This document shows, in pieces, positions 8,219 through 16,918 of a stretch of 64,000 bases of DNA. A program made the position numbers and the translations under genes. The notes below the pieces were generated by a model, which searched no databases, had not been told where the DNA came from, and saw nothing but the letters and a program-made list of their open reading frames with translations. This DNA is from Halorussus ruber. GTDB taxonomy: Archaea > Halobacteriota > Halobacteria > Halobacteriales > Haladaptataceae. The stretch spans positions 62,001-126,000 of the forward strand of contig NZ_SBIT01000008.1 in NCBI RefSeq assembly GCF_004765785.1. Reading direction: 5' to 3'. Positions within the stretch are counted from its first letter, which is position 1, and each line of letters opens with the position of its first letter.

Positions 8219-9406
8219 CTACTCGACCTGCAACTGAATCGGATAATCGGTCAGGTTCTCGTAGCCGTCTTCGGTCACGACCACGAGGTCCTCGATGCGG
8301 ATGCCGCCGACTTCGGGGTCGTAGAGGCCCGGCTCGATGGTGATGACGTGGCCCGGTTTCAGTTCGCCGCCGTCGGGGCTGACTCGCGGGAGTTCGTGCA
8401 CGTCGAGGCCGATACCGTGGCCCGTGCTGTGGATGAAGCCGGTTTCGGCGTCGGGGTTGTTCCGGAGGGTGTCGTAGCCCTTCTCCTCGTAAACGTCGCA
8501 GACCGCGTCGTGGACCTCGCGCCCCGTGACGCCGGGTTCGACCGCGTCGAGGGCGGCCTCGAAGGCCTCGTGGGTGTCGTCGTACCGCTTTCGGACCTCC
8601 TCGGTGGGTTCGCCCTTCACGAAGGTCCGGGTCATGTCACCGTGGTACTTGGTGGACTTGTTCCGCGGGAAGATGTCGATGACGATGGTCTCTCCGGCTT
8701 CGAGGGGGCCGCTCCCGCGGTTGTGCGGCCCGGCGGCGTCCGCGCCGCAGGCGACGATGGTCTCGTCGAGTCCGCACCCGTGGCGCAGGAGCGTGACCTC
8801 TATCTCCTCCTTGACGCGCTCGCTGGTCAGGACCTCGCGCTCGCCGTCCTCCTCGTGGTAGAGCAGGCCGTCCTCGACGGTGGCCTCGGCCAGCATCTCC
8901 TCGGCGGCGGCCATCGCGGCCTCGTTGGCGCGCTGGGCCTCGTGGACGTGTTCGACCTCCTCGTCGGACTTGGTCGCGCGAATCCGGGTCACCACGTCGT
9001 CGGGGAGGACTTCGACCGAGACGCCCTGCTCGCGCAGGTCGTCGGCGGTCCCGAGGGGGAACCGCTCCGGCGCGGCGACCGACTCGACGCCGCGGTCCGC
9101 GAGGAACTCGGCGCAGGCCCGGTGTTCGGCCTCGGCGCGACCGTACTCGCCGACCTTCTCGTGGAAACCGTAGTCGGTGAGGCGAGCGACCTCGTCGGCG
9201 CGGCTCTCCTCGACCGCCCGGCCGTACTCCAGCCCGGAGACCAGCAGGTAGGTCCCGTCGGGCGTGTAGAGCGTGACGAAGGCGTCCGGCGCGTCGAAGC
9301 CCGAGAGGTACAACTGGTCGGACTCGCCGGAGTCGGCGTCGAGGAGGTAGCCGTCTACGCCAGCGTCACCGAGCGCGTCCGAGAGCGGGGATAGGTCTGG
9401 GTCCAT
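8219..9406 (-). CDS. M24-family Xaa-Pro aminopeptidase/dipeptidase
   Basis: 395 residues from the ATG at 9404-9406; the frame is open further upstream but without a sensible N-terminus. It has the creatinase-like N-terminal domain (GYLLDADSGESDQLYLSGFD) and a pita-bread catalytic domain. Its metal ligands are visible in order: Asp in VIDIFPRN, Asp in YHGDMTRTF, His in HSTGHGIGLDVHE, Glu in IEPGLYD, and Glu in IRIEDLVVV. The enzyme cleaves peptides with proline in the second position, in the cytoplasm. The haloarchaeal PepQ/PepP distinction cannot be made here. The gene is monocistronic; two oppositely oriented family 1 elements lie between it and the next gene. Confidence 0.85.
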   Translation of the reverse strand: MDPDLSPLSDALGDAGVDGYLLDADSGESDQLYLSGFDAPDAFVTLYTPDGTYLLVSGLEYGRAVEESRADEVARLTDYGFHEKVGEYGRAEAEHRACAEFLADRGVESVAAPERFPLGTADDLREQGVSVEVLPDDVVTRIRATKSDEEVEHVHEAQRANEAAMAAAEEMLAEATVEDGLLYHEEDGEREVLTSERVKEEIEVTLLRHGCGLDETIVACGADAAGPHNRGSGPLEAGETIVIDIFPRNKSTKYHGDMTRTFVKGEPTEEVRKRYDDTHEAFEAALDAVEPGVTGREVHDAVCDVYEEKGYDTLRNNPDAETGFIHSTGHGIGLDVHELPRVSPDGGELKPGHVITIEPGLYDPEVGGIRIEDLVVVTEDGYENLTDYPIQLQVE

Positions 9407-9538
9407 ACCTGCCGAAAGCGACCGAGGGCGGAAAACGATACGGGTTCCGGAACGCCTCGGAGATGGAGGTAAAGCTGAAACGGCAGTTTTGACTACCCCT
9501 GCGCTCGGAACCGCAGGAATCGATAGGGCCGCGGTGTC

Positions 9539-9775
9539 CTCGAAAGCCCTCGCGCGGTTCGCGGTCGTTCCGCCGGATATTCGCGGGCCTCTCCGCACAA
9601 CCCGGCCCGCGAATAGGGTCGCCGGAGACGACCACGGTAAACGCCGGAAGACAAACCGCGTCTTCCGAGGTCACCCTCGCTCCGCTCGCGTGACCGCGAA
9701 CCCCGCTCGCCCTTTCAGTCCGCCGAAGGGGTCGGTTTGTCCACCGGCAGAAACCAGTCGGTGGTCCCACTCTGC
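9539..9775 (-). repeat. Family 1 palindromic element, copy 2
   Basis: The outer arms (subtype B) are at 9539-9563 and about 9694-9718, and the leader (9719-9775) reads on the minus strand. The inner stem TATTCGCGGGCC (9578-9589) pairs perfectly with GGCCCGCGAATA (9604-9615). The middle stem GGTCGTTCCG pairs with CGGAGACGACC with one bulged base. The leader-side arm carries two side hairpins: CGGAAGAC/GTCTTCCG (9645-9652/9660-9667), and one closed by GGTCAC/GTGACC. The gap 9407-10089 has no gene and is filled by copies 2 and 3. Confidence 0.85.
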
Positions 9776-9800
9776 TGAACGTCGCCGGGTCTGCGGCCAG

Positions 9801-9977
9801 CGTGCGCTCGGTGGAACAGACCACTGGCAAACGCCCGATGGAACACCAAATAGGGTGGGATGAAGGGGCCGGTCGCTCGCGTTCAGTTTCGTCGTCTCTG
9901 TGGGCCACTATTCGGACCGGGCGTTGCGGAGCGGTCCGAATATCCCGCAGAGCGACCGCGAGCGACCGGGGGCTTCA
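9801..9977 (+). repeat. Family 1 palindromic element, copy 3
   Basis: The leader, starting GCTCGGTGGAACAGACCAC, runs from 9806. The outer stem (subtype A) is 9861-9881 with 9957-9977, interrupted by a GGG/GGG internal loop. The middle stem CTCTGTGGG (9896-9904) pairs with CCCGCAGAG (9944-9952), including one T.G that is a wobble only on the plus strand. The inner stem TATTCGGACCG (9909-9919) pairs perfectly with CGGTCCGAATA (9932-9942). It is oriented with the small membrane gene that follows and back-to-back with copy 2. Confidence 0.85.
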
Positions 9978-10089
9978 GCGGACGACATCACAGCTCTGTT
10001 TCTTACAGTCCAATTACGGACTCCACCACAGTAACGACCGTACCGACCCAGAACCCAGCTTTATCAAATCAGCCGTCCAACACCTCGGC

Positions 10090-10254
10090 ATGGGTTTCGC
10101 GGCGTCCCGGCCGGGGTGGCAGCGGGCGATTTTCCTCGTGCTGTTCGTCGCGGTCGTCATGGCCGTGGTGGACGCGTTCCGCGAGGAGACGCTGATTCTC
10201 GTCGCCGTCTTCGCGCTCCTCGGCGTGGACGACGACCGACCGGAGAATCGCTGA
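10090..10254 (+). CDS. Small hydrophobic membrane protein
   Basis: 54 residues from the ATG at 10090, with a TTTATC box near 10059-10064, about 28 bases upstream, which fits a leaderless start. There are one or two membrane segments (AIFLVLFVAVVMAVVDAF and LILVAVFALLGV) and a short acidic tail, DDDRPENR. The frame is open further upstream but crosses the repeat element, so this start is preferred. Function unknown; small proteins of this form are common in haloarchaea. It converges with the lipoprotein gene at 10305-10853. Confidence 0.5.
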   Translation: MGFAASRPGWQRAIFLVLFVAVVMAVVDAFREETLILVAVFALLGVDDDRPENR

Positions 10255-10264
10255 ATCCGCCGCG

Positions 10265-10302
10265 AAAGCAATCCAAACATTGCTTTAGAAAACAAAAACA
10301 AT
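10265..10302. terminator. Bidirectional terminator between convergent genes
   Basis: AAAGCAAT (10265-10272) pairs with ATTGCTTT (10279-10286) around a six-base loop. On the minus strand the preceding bases are a T-rich run (TTGTTTTTGTTTT, 10288-10300), the usual archaeal termination signal for the gene ending at 10305. Confidence 0.6.
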
Positions 10303-10304
10303 TC

Positions 10305-10853
10305 CTATCGGCGTGTCTTCAATTCTCCGTCCCGTCGAACCGTCGAGTCCGGGCCGACGAAATACGTCGCGTACTGCGTGAAGTAGTCGGCGTGGACGGT
10401 CGTCTCGCCTTCGCCGGAGTTGGCCCACGCCGAACACCAGACCACGACCTGAAAGCCCTCGCCGTACGCTTCGACCGAATCGACGCCGCACTCCCGATGC
10501 ACGTCGGTCGAACCGTCGCGGTAGAGGAGGTTGTACACCCACCGACGCTCGAAGGCCCAGACGTACTCGCGGACGCTCTCGGCGGTCAGGTCCGCCGGGC
10601 GCTCGGGCCGGGATTTCGGCCCCTCGGGGAACTCGGCGGACGCCTTGTTCTTCGACCCTTCCGGAACCGAGGAGTCCTCCCCGGGGGTGCGGGTCGCCTC
10701 GCTTTCGGTGGTCGAGTCCTCGGTCTCGTCGGCCGACTCCTCGGCGTCGAGCGCGCCGGAGACGCACCCCGCGAGCGACCCGGCGAGCGCGAGCGTTCCG
10801 GCCCGGAGGAGGCGGCGTCTCGACCGGGACAGACGGCGTCTCGACGGTGGCAC
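10305..10853 (-). CDS. Secreted lipoprotein, function unknown
   Basis: 182 residues if it starts at the GTG at 10851-10853. The N-terminus is RRRLSRSRRRLLRAGTLALAGSLAGC, a basic, possibly Tat-type signal with the lipobox LAGC, so the mature Cys would be lipid-anchored on the outside. A Ser/Thr/Glu linker of about 50 residues follows, then a globular domain of about 100 residues with Trp- and Tyr-rich stretches (REYVWAFERRWVYNLLYRDG and VVVWCSAWANSGEG). No enzyme motif is evident. The frame is open to 11036, but an upstream start would place Arg-rich sequence before the signal peptide and run into the promoter of the divergent gene. Confidence 0.65.
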   Translation of the reverse strand: MPPSRRRLSRSRRRLLRAGTLALAGSLAGCVSGALDAEESADETEDSTTESEATRTPGEDSSVPEGSKNKASAEFPEGPKSRPERPADLTAESVREYVWAFERRWVYNLLYRDGSTDVHRECGVDSVEAYGEGFQVVVWCSAWANSGEGETTVHADYFTQYATYFVGPDSTVRRDGELKTRR

Positions 10854-10938
10854 GTCCGGGGCGACTCGGCGGCGCGGTAAATACGTTTCCCGACAGGACG
10901 ACGAAAAGTATTCCACCTCGGCGTTCGTGGCGAGTGTC

Positions 10939-11229
10939 ATGTCCCCGGACGAACCGCCACGGCGAGGATACGAACCCTCGCCCAACCTCAAAATCGCGCT
11001 CGGAGCGATTGCGCTCGTCGTCGTCCTGTACAGCATCGTCGTCGCAACCCGGCCGCTCCTCGGCGTGACGTTCGTAGTCTGGCTGTTCGGACTCTACCTC
11101 CTCTGGCGGTTCTTCCACCTCGCGGCGCGGTTCGTCCGGGCAATTGAGCGCATCGCCGACGCGATGGAGTCGCCCGGGCGAAGCGAAGCAATCTCCGACC
11201 GCGAACCAGAGCGCGAGCGAGAGGTCTGA
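10939..11229 (+). CDS. Small membrane protein with two spans
   Basis: 96 residues from the ATG at 10939. Two hydrophobic segments (IALGAIALVVVLYSIVVATR and VTFVVWLFGLYLLWRFFHL, about residues 19-38 and 44-62) are followed by a charged helical tail. No family is recognised. It is divergent from the lipoprotein gene, with about 85 bases between the starts, and lies upstream of a universal stress protein on the same strand. Confidence 0.6.
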   Translation: MSPDEPPRRGYEPSPNLKIALGAIALVVVLYSIVVATRPLLGVTFVVWLFGLYLLWRFFHLAARFVRAIERIADAMESPGRSEAISDREPEREREV

Positions 11230-11299
11230 GTTTCTTTCGTCCCGATTTCCGGTCGTCCCGGCCGCAATCCAAATCACCGCGCGCGTCGAAGTATCCCGC

Positions 11300-11749
11300 A
11301 TGAGATACCTCGTCGCGGTCGACGGCTCCGAGTCCAGCATGGCGGCGCTCCGGTACGCGGTCGAACAGGCCGCCGCGACCGGCGCGGAAATCGTCGCGGT
11401 CAGCGTCGTCGTCCCCGAGCAGTTCTTCACCGGCGGAGACGACCCGCCGATGAGCTACGCCGAGGCCGCCGACGAACTCGTGGCCGAGGACGTCGAAGAC
11501 GCCGAGGAGGACGCCCAGCAGGCCCTCGACGAGGCGCTCGAAGTCGGCGAGAAAACCGGCGTCGAGGTCGAGACCGGCATGCTCTACGGCGAACCGGTCG
11601 AGGTCCTGACCGAGTACGCCGACGACAACGATTTCGACGCCATCTTCGTCGGCCACCGCGGCCTCTCCGAGGAGTACGAGGGGCTGGTCGGTTCCACCGC
11701 CAAGGGAATCGTCGGGCGCGCGACGGTCCCCGTGACGGTCGTTCGATAG
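11300..11749 (+). CDS. Universal stress protein (UspA family)
   Basis: 149 residues, one Usp domain. It begins MRYLVAVDGSESSMAALRYA, where the Asp binds the adenine ring. The ATP-binding C-terminal motif is GHRGLSEEYEGLVGSTAKG, with the G-x2-G-x9-G-S spacing kept, so this copy probably binds nucleotide. A loop at residues 42-70 is unusually acidic (DELVAEDVEDAEEDAQQ). Function is a general stress or nucleotide-sensing role, not more precisely known. It precedes aroA by 57 bases on the same strand. Confidence 0.9.
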   Translation: MRYLVAVDGSESSMAALRYAVEQAAATGAEIVAVSVVVPEQFFTGGDDPPMSYAEAADELVAEDVEDAEEDAQQALDEALEVGEKTGVEVETGMLYGEPVEVLTEYADDNDFDAIFVGHRGLSEEYEGLVGSTAKGIVGRATVPVTVVR

Positions 11750-11806
11750 GCGAGACGAATTGCGCCCTCCGGTATTCTGATACGCCCTCGGGTCGTCGGG
11801 CCGGAC

Positions 11807-13096
11807 ATGGACGTAGAAATCGAGCCATCGACGCTCTCGGGGACGGCCCGCGCGCCCTCCTCGAAAAGCTACACTCACCGGGCGATTCTGGCCGCGGGGT
11901 ACTCCGGCGGCGCGCTGGTCTACGACCCGCTCGTCAGTGCCGACACGAAGGCGACGATGCGGGCGGTGGACGCCTTCGGCGGGGACGTGGAACGGAAATC
12001 GGACCACCTCGAAGTAGACGGGTTCGACGGCAAACCCGAGGTCCCCGGCGACGTGCTGGACTGCGCGAACAGCGGGACGACCATGCGACTCGTGACTGCG
12101 GCCGCCGCGCTCGCCGACGGGATGACGGTCCTGACCGGCGACAGCTCGCTGCGCTCGCGGCCTCACGGCCCGCTTCTGGACGCCATCGAGGAGCTAGGCG
12201 GTCGGGCCGAAAGCACCCGCCGGAACGGGCAGGCACCCCTCGTCGTGGGCGGCCCCATCTCCGGCGGCGAGGTGTCGATGCCCGGCGACGTCTCCTCGCA
12301 GTTCGTCTCGGCCCTGCTGATGGCCGGGGCCGTCACCGACGAGGGCATCGACATCGAACTCGAAACCGAACTCAAGTCCGCGCCCTACGTGGACATCACC
12401 ATCGAACTGCTGGACGAGTTCGGCGTCGAGGCCGGGAAGCGTGCAGATTCCTACCGCGTCGAGGGCGACCAGTTCTACGAACCCGAGGACGGCGAGTACC
12501 ACGTGCCGGGCGACTTCTCCTCGATTTCGTACCTCCTCGGGGCGGGCGCAGTCGCCGCGAGAGAGGGCGAGGAGGTTCGGGTCCGAGGGGCCTACCCCAG
12601 CGCGCAGGGCGATTCGAAAATCGTCGGCGTCCTCGGTCGGATGGGGGCCGACGTGGACTGGAACCGCGACGACGGCGTCCTCACGGTCGAGCAGTCCGAC
12701 CTCTCGGGCGTCGAGGTGGACGTGGGCGACACCCCGGACCTCCTGCCGACTCTCGCGGCGCTCGGCGCGGTCGCTGACGGCGAGACTCGCATCGTCAACT
12801 GCGAACACGTCCGGTACAAGGAGACCGACCGCGTGACCGCGATGGCCGAGGAGTTGGAGAAAATCGGCGCGGAGACCGAGGAGCGCGAGGACGTCCTCGT
12901 CGTTCACGGCGACGAGAGCGACCTGACCGGCGGCGTCGTGGACGGTCGGGGCGACCACCGCATCGTGATGGCGCTCGCGCTCGCCGGTCTGGCGGCCGAC
13001 GGCCCGACGACCATCTCGGGAGGAGAACACGTGGACGTGTCCTTCCCCGACTTCTTCGAGGTCCTCTACGAACTCGGCGCGACCGTGAATCGGTAA
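11807..13096 (+). CDS. aroA: 3-phosphoshikimate 1-carboxyvinyltransferase (EPSP synthase)
   Basis: 429 residues, the full family length. The enzyme joins phosphoenolpyruvate to shikimate 3-phosphate, the sixth step to chorismate. Signatures seen are SSKSYTHRA (shikimate-phosphate binding Lys/Ser/Arg), [11 protein letters not shown] (family signature), [13 protein letters not shown], and [12 protein letters not shown] with the catalytic Glu, followed by [13 protein letters not shown]. aroC lies 5 kb downstream and tyrA 6 kb upstream. Family 1 copy 4 lies in the 444-base gap after the stop. Confidence 0.95.
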   Translation: MDVEIEPSTLSGTARAPSSKSYTHRAILAAGYSGGALVYDPLVSADTKATMRAVDAFGGDVERKSDHLEVDGFDGKPEVPGDVLDCANSGTTMRLVTAAAALADGMTVLTGDSSLRSRPHGPLLDAIEELGGRAESTRRNGQAPLVVGGPISGGEVSMPGDVSSQFVSALLMAGAVTDEGIDIELETELKSAPYVDITIELLDEFGVEAGKRADSYRVEGDQFYEPEDGEYHVPGDFSSISYLLGAGAVAAREGEEVRVRGAYPSAQGDSKIVGVLGRMGADVDWNRDDGVLTVEQSDLSGVEVDVGDTPDLLPTLAALGAVADGETRIVNCEHVRYKETDRVTAMAEELEKIGAETEEREDVLVVHGDESDLTGGVVDGRGDHRIVMALALAGLAADGPTTISGGEHVDVSFPDFFEVLYELGATVNR

Positions 13097-13184
13097 TCGC
13101 TCGCAACCGAGAATTGCCCGGAGACGTGAATCGCCCGGAAACGCGGTTTCCGGGCGATGGACAGCAGGCCGACCAACCGTCGAG

Positions 13185-13420
13185 GATGCGCTCGACTGAC
13201 CAACCGCCGAGAAAGAGCTTATTCGACCAGTCCACCGTGGGTGGGATGAAGGGGCCGCCCGGTCGCGGTCACGCGAGCGAAGCGAGGGTGACCTCGGGAG
13301 ACGCGGTTTGTCTCCCGGCGTTCAGTTTAGTCGCCTGAGCAGGCAACTATTCGGTGCGCGGGCGGTGCTGAGAGCGCACCGAATATCCTGCTCAGCGACC
13401 GCGACCGGGCGGGGGCTTCA
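13185..13420 (+). repeat. Family 1 palindromic element, copy 4 (with side hairpins)
   Basis: The most complete copy. The leader begins near 13185. The outer stem is 13247-13270 with 13397-13420, with the GGG/GGG internal loop. Side hairpin a is closed by GGTCAC (13267-13272)/GTGACC (13288-13293) and contains GCGAAGC. Side hairpin b is CGGGAGAC (13295-13302)/GTCTCCCG (13310-13317). The middle stem CTGAGCAGG (13335-13343) pairs with CCTGCTCAG (13387-13395). The inner stem TATTCGGTGCGC (13348-13359) pairs with GCGCACCGAATA (13374-13385). Otherwise 13097-13540 holds no gene. Confidence 0.88.
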
Positions 13421-13540
13421 ATAAACCTGCTTCCAAGTATTCTCGGCAGTCTTTCCGACTGCTCTTTTTGTGCTTACTGTTTTTCACCCCCTCCCACACC
13501 ATCGACACTTATTTTCCCCGAGTAGTCGAACCCCCGCCAA

Positions 13541-14779
13541 ATGCTCCGAACCGACGTGGCCGAGGACCTCCGGCGGGAGTTCGGCGAGGAGGGTCTCCTC
13601 TTTCCGGACTACGAGGGCTACTGCTTCGCTAACGTGCCCCACACCGTGGCGTCCCTCCTCGGTGCCGACACCGGTCGCACCTTGCCCGAGGACGCGCTGG
13701 CCGACGTAGGGGACGACGAGGTCGAGAACGTCCTCGTCGTGCTGGTCGATGGCCTCGGCTTCCGGCAGTGGCGGCGCGAGCGCGACCACCACGGACTCCT
13801 CGACCGACTGAGTTCCGCGGCGCGAATCACCCCCCTCACGTCCATCTATCCGAGCGAGACCGCCGCGGCGATGGAGACGTTCCACACCGGGTCGCTCCCG
13901 GCCGAACACGGCGTCGTCGGGTGGAACGTCTACGAACCGACCGCCGACGAGGAGTTCGAGGCCCTGCCGTTCCTGAACAAGGACGGCGAGAGACCGGCCA
14001 TCTCGCGCGAGGAGCTTTCGGCCGCCGAGTCGCTCTACCCCGAGTTGGCCGCGGACGGCATCTCGGCTCATCACGTCGTGCCCTACGAGACGACCCACGA
14101 GGGCGCACGGCGCCACGGCTACGAGACGCTGGAAGAGTTCGCCGAGGTTGTCCCCGAAACCGTCGAGGCGGCCGACGCGCCGTCGTACTGCTTCGCCTAC
14201 CTGCCCCACGTGGACGCCGAGGCCCACCGGACGGGCACCGACTCGGCGGACTACCGCGAGACGGTCGGCGAGGTCCTCTCAGCGGTCGAATCGGCGCTCG
14301 CGGGCCTCGACGGCGACACCGCCGAGGAGACGCTGGTGGTCGTCACCGCCGACCACGGGCACGTCAACACCGACCCCGAGCGCAACGTGAATCTGGACCG
14401 CCGCGAGGCGTTGGTGGCCGCGCTCCGCCAGCACGCCGACGGCACGCCCGTCAAGTTCTCGGGGAGTCCGCGCAACGTCCACCTCCACTTGCGGGCGGAC
14501 CGCGTCGAGGAGGTCGCCGAGGCCCTGCGCGCCGATTTGGACTCCCGAGTGTTCGAGCCTGCCGAAATCTTCGACCGCGAGCTATTCGGCGACGTGGGGC
14601 CCTCCGAGACCTTCCGGCGGCGGCTCGGCGACGTGGTGGTCTCTCACCGCAATCTCGGCGTCTGGTGGGGCGACGAGGAACCCGATAATCTGGGATACGT
14701 CGGGATGCACGGCGGTCTCCACCCCGAGGAGATGCTGGTGCCGTTCGCGGCGATTCGAGCCGACGAACTGGTCGAGTGA
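13541..14779 (+). CDS. Alkaline-phosphatase-superfamily phosphodiesterase/pyrophosphatase
   Basis: 412 residues. The two-metal site of the nucleotide-pyrophosphatase/phosphodiesterase type can be traced: Asp in VLVVLVDGLGFRQW (about residue 70), nucleophile Thr/Ser in SIYPSETAAAMETFHTG, Asp and His in YLPHVDAEAHRTG, Asp-His in VVTADHGHVN, and a late His in PRNVHLHL. It should hydrolyse a phosphodiester or phosphonate; the substrate is unknown. There is no signal peptide, so it is cytoplasmic. It converges on the membrane-protein gene ending at 14835. Confidence 0.85.
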   Translation: MLRTDVAEDLRREFGEEGLLFPDYEGYCFANVPHTVASLLGADTGRTLPEDALADVGDDEVENVLVVLVDGLGFRQWRRERDHHGLLDRLSSAARITPLTSIYPSETAAAMETFHTGSLPAEHGVVGWNVYEPTADEEFEALPFLNKDGERPAISREELSAAESLYPELAADGISAHHVVPYETTHEGARRHGYETLEEFAEVVPETVEAADAPSYCFAYLPHVDAEAHRTGTDSADYRETVGEVLSAVESALAGLDGDTAEETLVVVTADHGHVNTDPERNVNLDRREALVAALRQHADGTPVKFSGSPRNVHLHLRADRVEEVAEALRADLDSRVFEPAEIFDRELFGDVGPSETFRRRLGDVVVSHRNLGVWWGDEEPDNLGYVGMHGGLHPEEMLVPFAAIRADELVE

Positions 14780-14780
14780 C

Positions 14781-14833
14781 TGGGATAAAATTATATTTAT
14801 TTATTAAAGATAAGTTTTGGTTGCTTAAAGTGG
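14781..14833. terminator. AT-rich terminator region between convergent genes
   Basis: The 55 bases between the two stop codons are almost pure A/T on both strands, with TTTATTTATTAAAG on the plus strand and matching T-rich runs on the minus strand. This is the oligo-T signal haloarchaea use to stop transcription, serving both genes. Confidence 0.5.
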
Positions 14834-14834
14834 T

Positions 14835-15581
14835 TCAAAGTTGCGTTTCTCCGCCCGTCCGCCGAATCACCGCCGCGACGACGCCCGCGTGGACTGCGGC
14901 CATCGCCCCGCTCCCGACCGGTCCCGCCAGCGGCGCGCTCGCGAGCAGGTGATTCGCCAGCCCGACGACGAGGACGACGCCGAACAGCGACCAGCCGTGG
15001 CCCCGCGTCTCGGTCCAACTCCGCCGGAGCGCGGTCCCGACCGACTCGCCGAGGACGAGGCGACCGGGGAAGGGGACCAGACGGACCGTCACGACGAGGA
15101 AGGCCACGATGAGCGGAATCCCGATAAGCACGGCTCCGCCCTCGAAGTCCACCCGACCGACACCGACCCCGAGGAGCGCCGCGACGAGGCCGTACCGCGC
15201 CAGCGCCGGGAGCGTGAGTCGCGTCTCCAGCAACCGACTCAGGGCGAACGCGCTCGCCGCGACGACGGCGAGGAAGGCGACGAGTTCGAGGCCGACCGCG
15301 GTCGCCAGCCACCGCGACTTGAGGTGGAGCAGGGCCGAGGGCGGCACCGTCGCCCGCGAGACGACCGACACCACGAACTCGAACGCGACGGTCACCCGAC
15401 CGTCCTGAATCCCCTCGTAACCGGCGGTCGGAACCGGACTCCGAAGGAGATACCAGTCGGCCCCGGCGACGAGTGCGCCCGCAAGCAGGAGCGCCACCGA
15501 CGCCGCCGGATTCGCCGCGAGTCGGTCGCGGGCGTCGGCGAGGAGGCCGGTCGTCGAGAGCGAGGAGTCCTCCTCGGTCAT
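14835..15581 (-). CDS. Multi-span membrane protein (DUF4013-like shape), function unknown
   Basis: 248 residues from the ATG at 15579-15581, overlapping the stop of the PQQ-propeller gene by four bases. About six hydrophobic segments: near residues 25-45, 70-95, 110-135, 140-160, 165-185 and 210-235. Between them, GRLVLGESVGTALRRSWTETRG is the kind of amphipathic loop seen in haloarchaeal DUF7544/DUF4013-like membrane proteins. The coupling suggests a partnership with the exported propeller protein. No transport or enzyme signature is seen. Confidence 0.65.
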   Translation of the reverse strand: MTEEDSSLSTTGLLADARDRLAANPAASVALLLAGALVAGADWYLLRSPVPTAGYEGIQDGRVTVAFEFVVSVVSRATVPPSALLHLKSRWLATAVGLELVAFLAVVAASAFALSRLLETRLTLPALARYGLVAALLGVGVGRVDFEGGAVLIGIPLIVAFLVVTVRLVPFPGRLVLGESVGTALRRSWTETRGHGWSLFGVVLVVGLANHLLASAPLAGPVGSGAMAAVHAGVVAAVIRRTGGETQL

Positions 15582-16867
15582 GGCTCCTCCAGCGCGTAGA
15601 CGTGCCCGTCGCCAATCGCGTACAGCGTCTCGCCGACCAGCGCGGCCGGGGACCACGGACCGTGGGTGTCTGCATCCTTACCGAACTGCCACCGGAGGTG
15701 GCCGTCTCCGGCGTCCACGGCGGCCATCCCGCCGTCCTCCGTCGGGACGTACACCACGCCGTCGGCGACCGAGGGCGGCGCGAACTGGGGCGTCTCCTCC
15801 GGCGCGGTCTCGCTCCGCCAGCGTTCGCTCCCGTCGGCCGCGTCCACGGCGACGAGATAGCTGTCGTCCTCTCCTCGGAACCCGGCGTAGGCGACGCCCT
15901 CGGCCAGCGCGACCGCGCCGTAGTCCCGCGAGAACTCCTCGGGTGCGAACTCCCAGCGCGTCTCGCCGTCGTAGGACAGGCCCGCGAGACCGTCGTCCGT
16001 GGCGACGACCAACTGGTCCGGCCCGGCCGTCACCGAGAGCGGCGGGGCGACATCGACTTCGGCGTCGAATCGGTCCTCGCCGGTTTCGAGGTCGTAGCCG
16101 CGAACGCCGCCGGGGTACTCGGCGGCGTAGACCGTCCCGCGGTGGACCGCCGGACGGCGCGTGTCCACGTCTTTCCGCCAGCGAGTTTTCCCGCTACTCG
16201 CGTCGATTGCGCGGAGTTCGTCCGTCGCGGCGACCAGAATCGTCCCGCCCGCCACGACCGGCGGCGAGGTCTGGGGTTCCGCCCCGAAGAAAGCCGTCTG
16301 TCGGTCGCTGTCTCCGCCTTTCCACCGCGTCACGCCGAGGTGGGACCCTAAAATCCTCAGGCCGCCGTTGGCGTGGAGACCGGTGACGCCCCGCGAGGAG
16401 GTGACTGCGAGCGTCGGCGACCGGTAGGCCCGGGCCGAGGCGACCGCCGGGGGCGTCCGAGAACGACGGGCGACGCGGAACTCGACCGCGCCCGTCTCGG
16501 CGTCGAGGACCAGCAGTTCTCGCCCGGCGGCGTACACCCGACCCTCGGCCACGATTGGAGTCGGCGCGTAGCCGAATCCGCGGTCGATGTCGATTTCGCG
16601 CTTCCAGCGGACTGCCGCGCCGTCTTTCGGCGGGGTGGCAGACGGCGCGTGGTTCCGGCCCGCGGGGTCGTGCTGTGCCATCGGCCACGCTCCGCCGGGG
16701 GCTGAATCTGAGAGGAACGAGCGAGTGGCGGGCGGCGAGCGAGTGGAGGACGACGAACGACCGGTGGCAGTCGAGCGAGCAGACGTGAGAAGCCGACTGC
16801 TCCCGAGCGCCCCGGCGACTGCGCCCGAGGCGGCCAGTAGGCGGCGTCTTGTCGGAGAGGGAACCAT
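15578..16867 (-). CDS. Exported PQQ-like beta-propeller repeat protein
   Basis: 429 residues. The N-terminus (RRRLLAASGAVAGALGSSRL) is a twin-arginine-type signal. The mature part has repeated PQQ/quinoprotein-dehydrogenase-like blades, recognisable as repeats of G-x-V-Y-x-A and L-D-A-x-x-G-x-x-x-W such as VYVPTEDGGMAAVDAGDG and LRAIDASSGKTRWRKD. This fits a seven- or eight-bladed propeller like those of archaeal outer-face proteins and BamB. It probably acts as a protein-binding scaffold rather than an enzyme, since no dehydrogenase active-site set is evident. It is translationally coupled to the downstream membrane-protein gene. Confidence 0.8.
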   Translation of the reverse strand: MVPSPTRRRLLAASGAVAGALGSSRLLTSARSTATGRSSSSTRSPPATRSFLSDSAPGGAWPMAQHDPAGRNHAPSATPPKDGAAVRWKREIDIDRGFGYAPTPIVAEGRVYAAGRELLVLDAETGAVEFRVARRSRTPPAVASARAYRSPTLAVTSSRGVTGLHANGGLRILGSHLGVTRWKGGDSDRQTAFFGAEPQTSPPVVAGGTILVAATDELRAIDASSGKTRWRKDVDTRRPAVHRGTVYAAEYPGGVRGYDLETGEDRFDAEVDVAPPLSVTAGPDQLVVATDDGLAGLSYDGETRWEFAPEEFSRDYGAVALAEGVAYAGFRGEDDSYLVAVDAADGSERWRSETAPEETPQFAPPSVADGVVYVPTEDGGMAAVDAGDGHLRWQFGKDADTHGPWSPAALVGETLYAIGDGHVYALEEP

Positions 16868-16918
16868 ACTCGGGGCGTCTGTCCGCGGACGAAATAACAG
16901 TTGGGTAATGAGTTAGCG

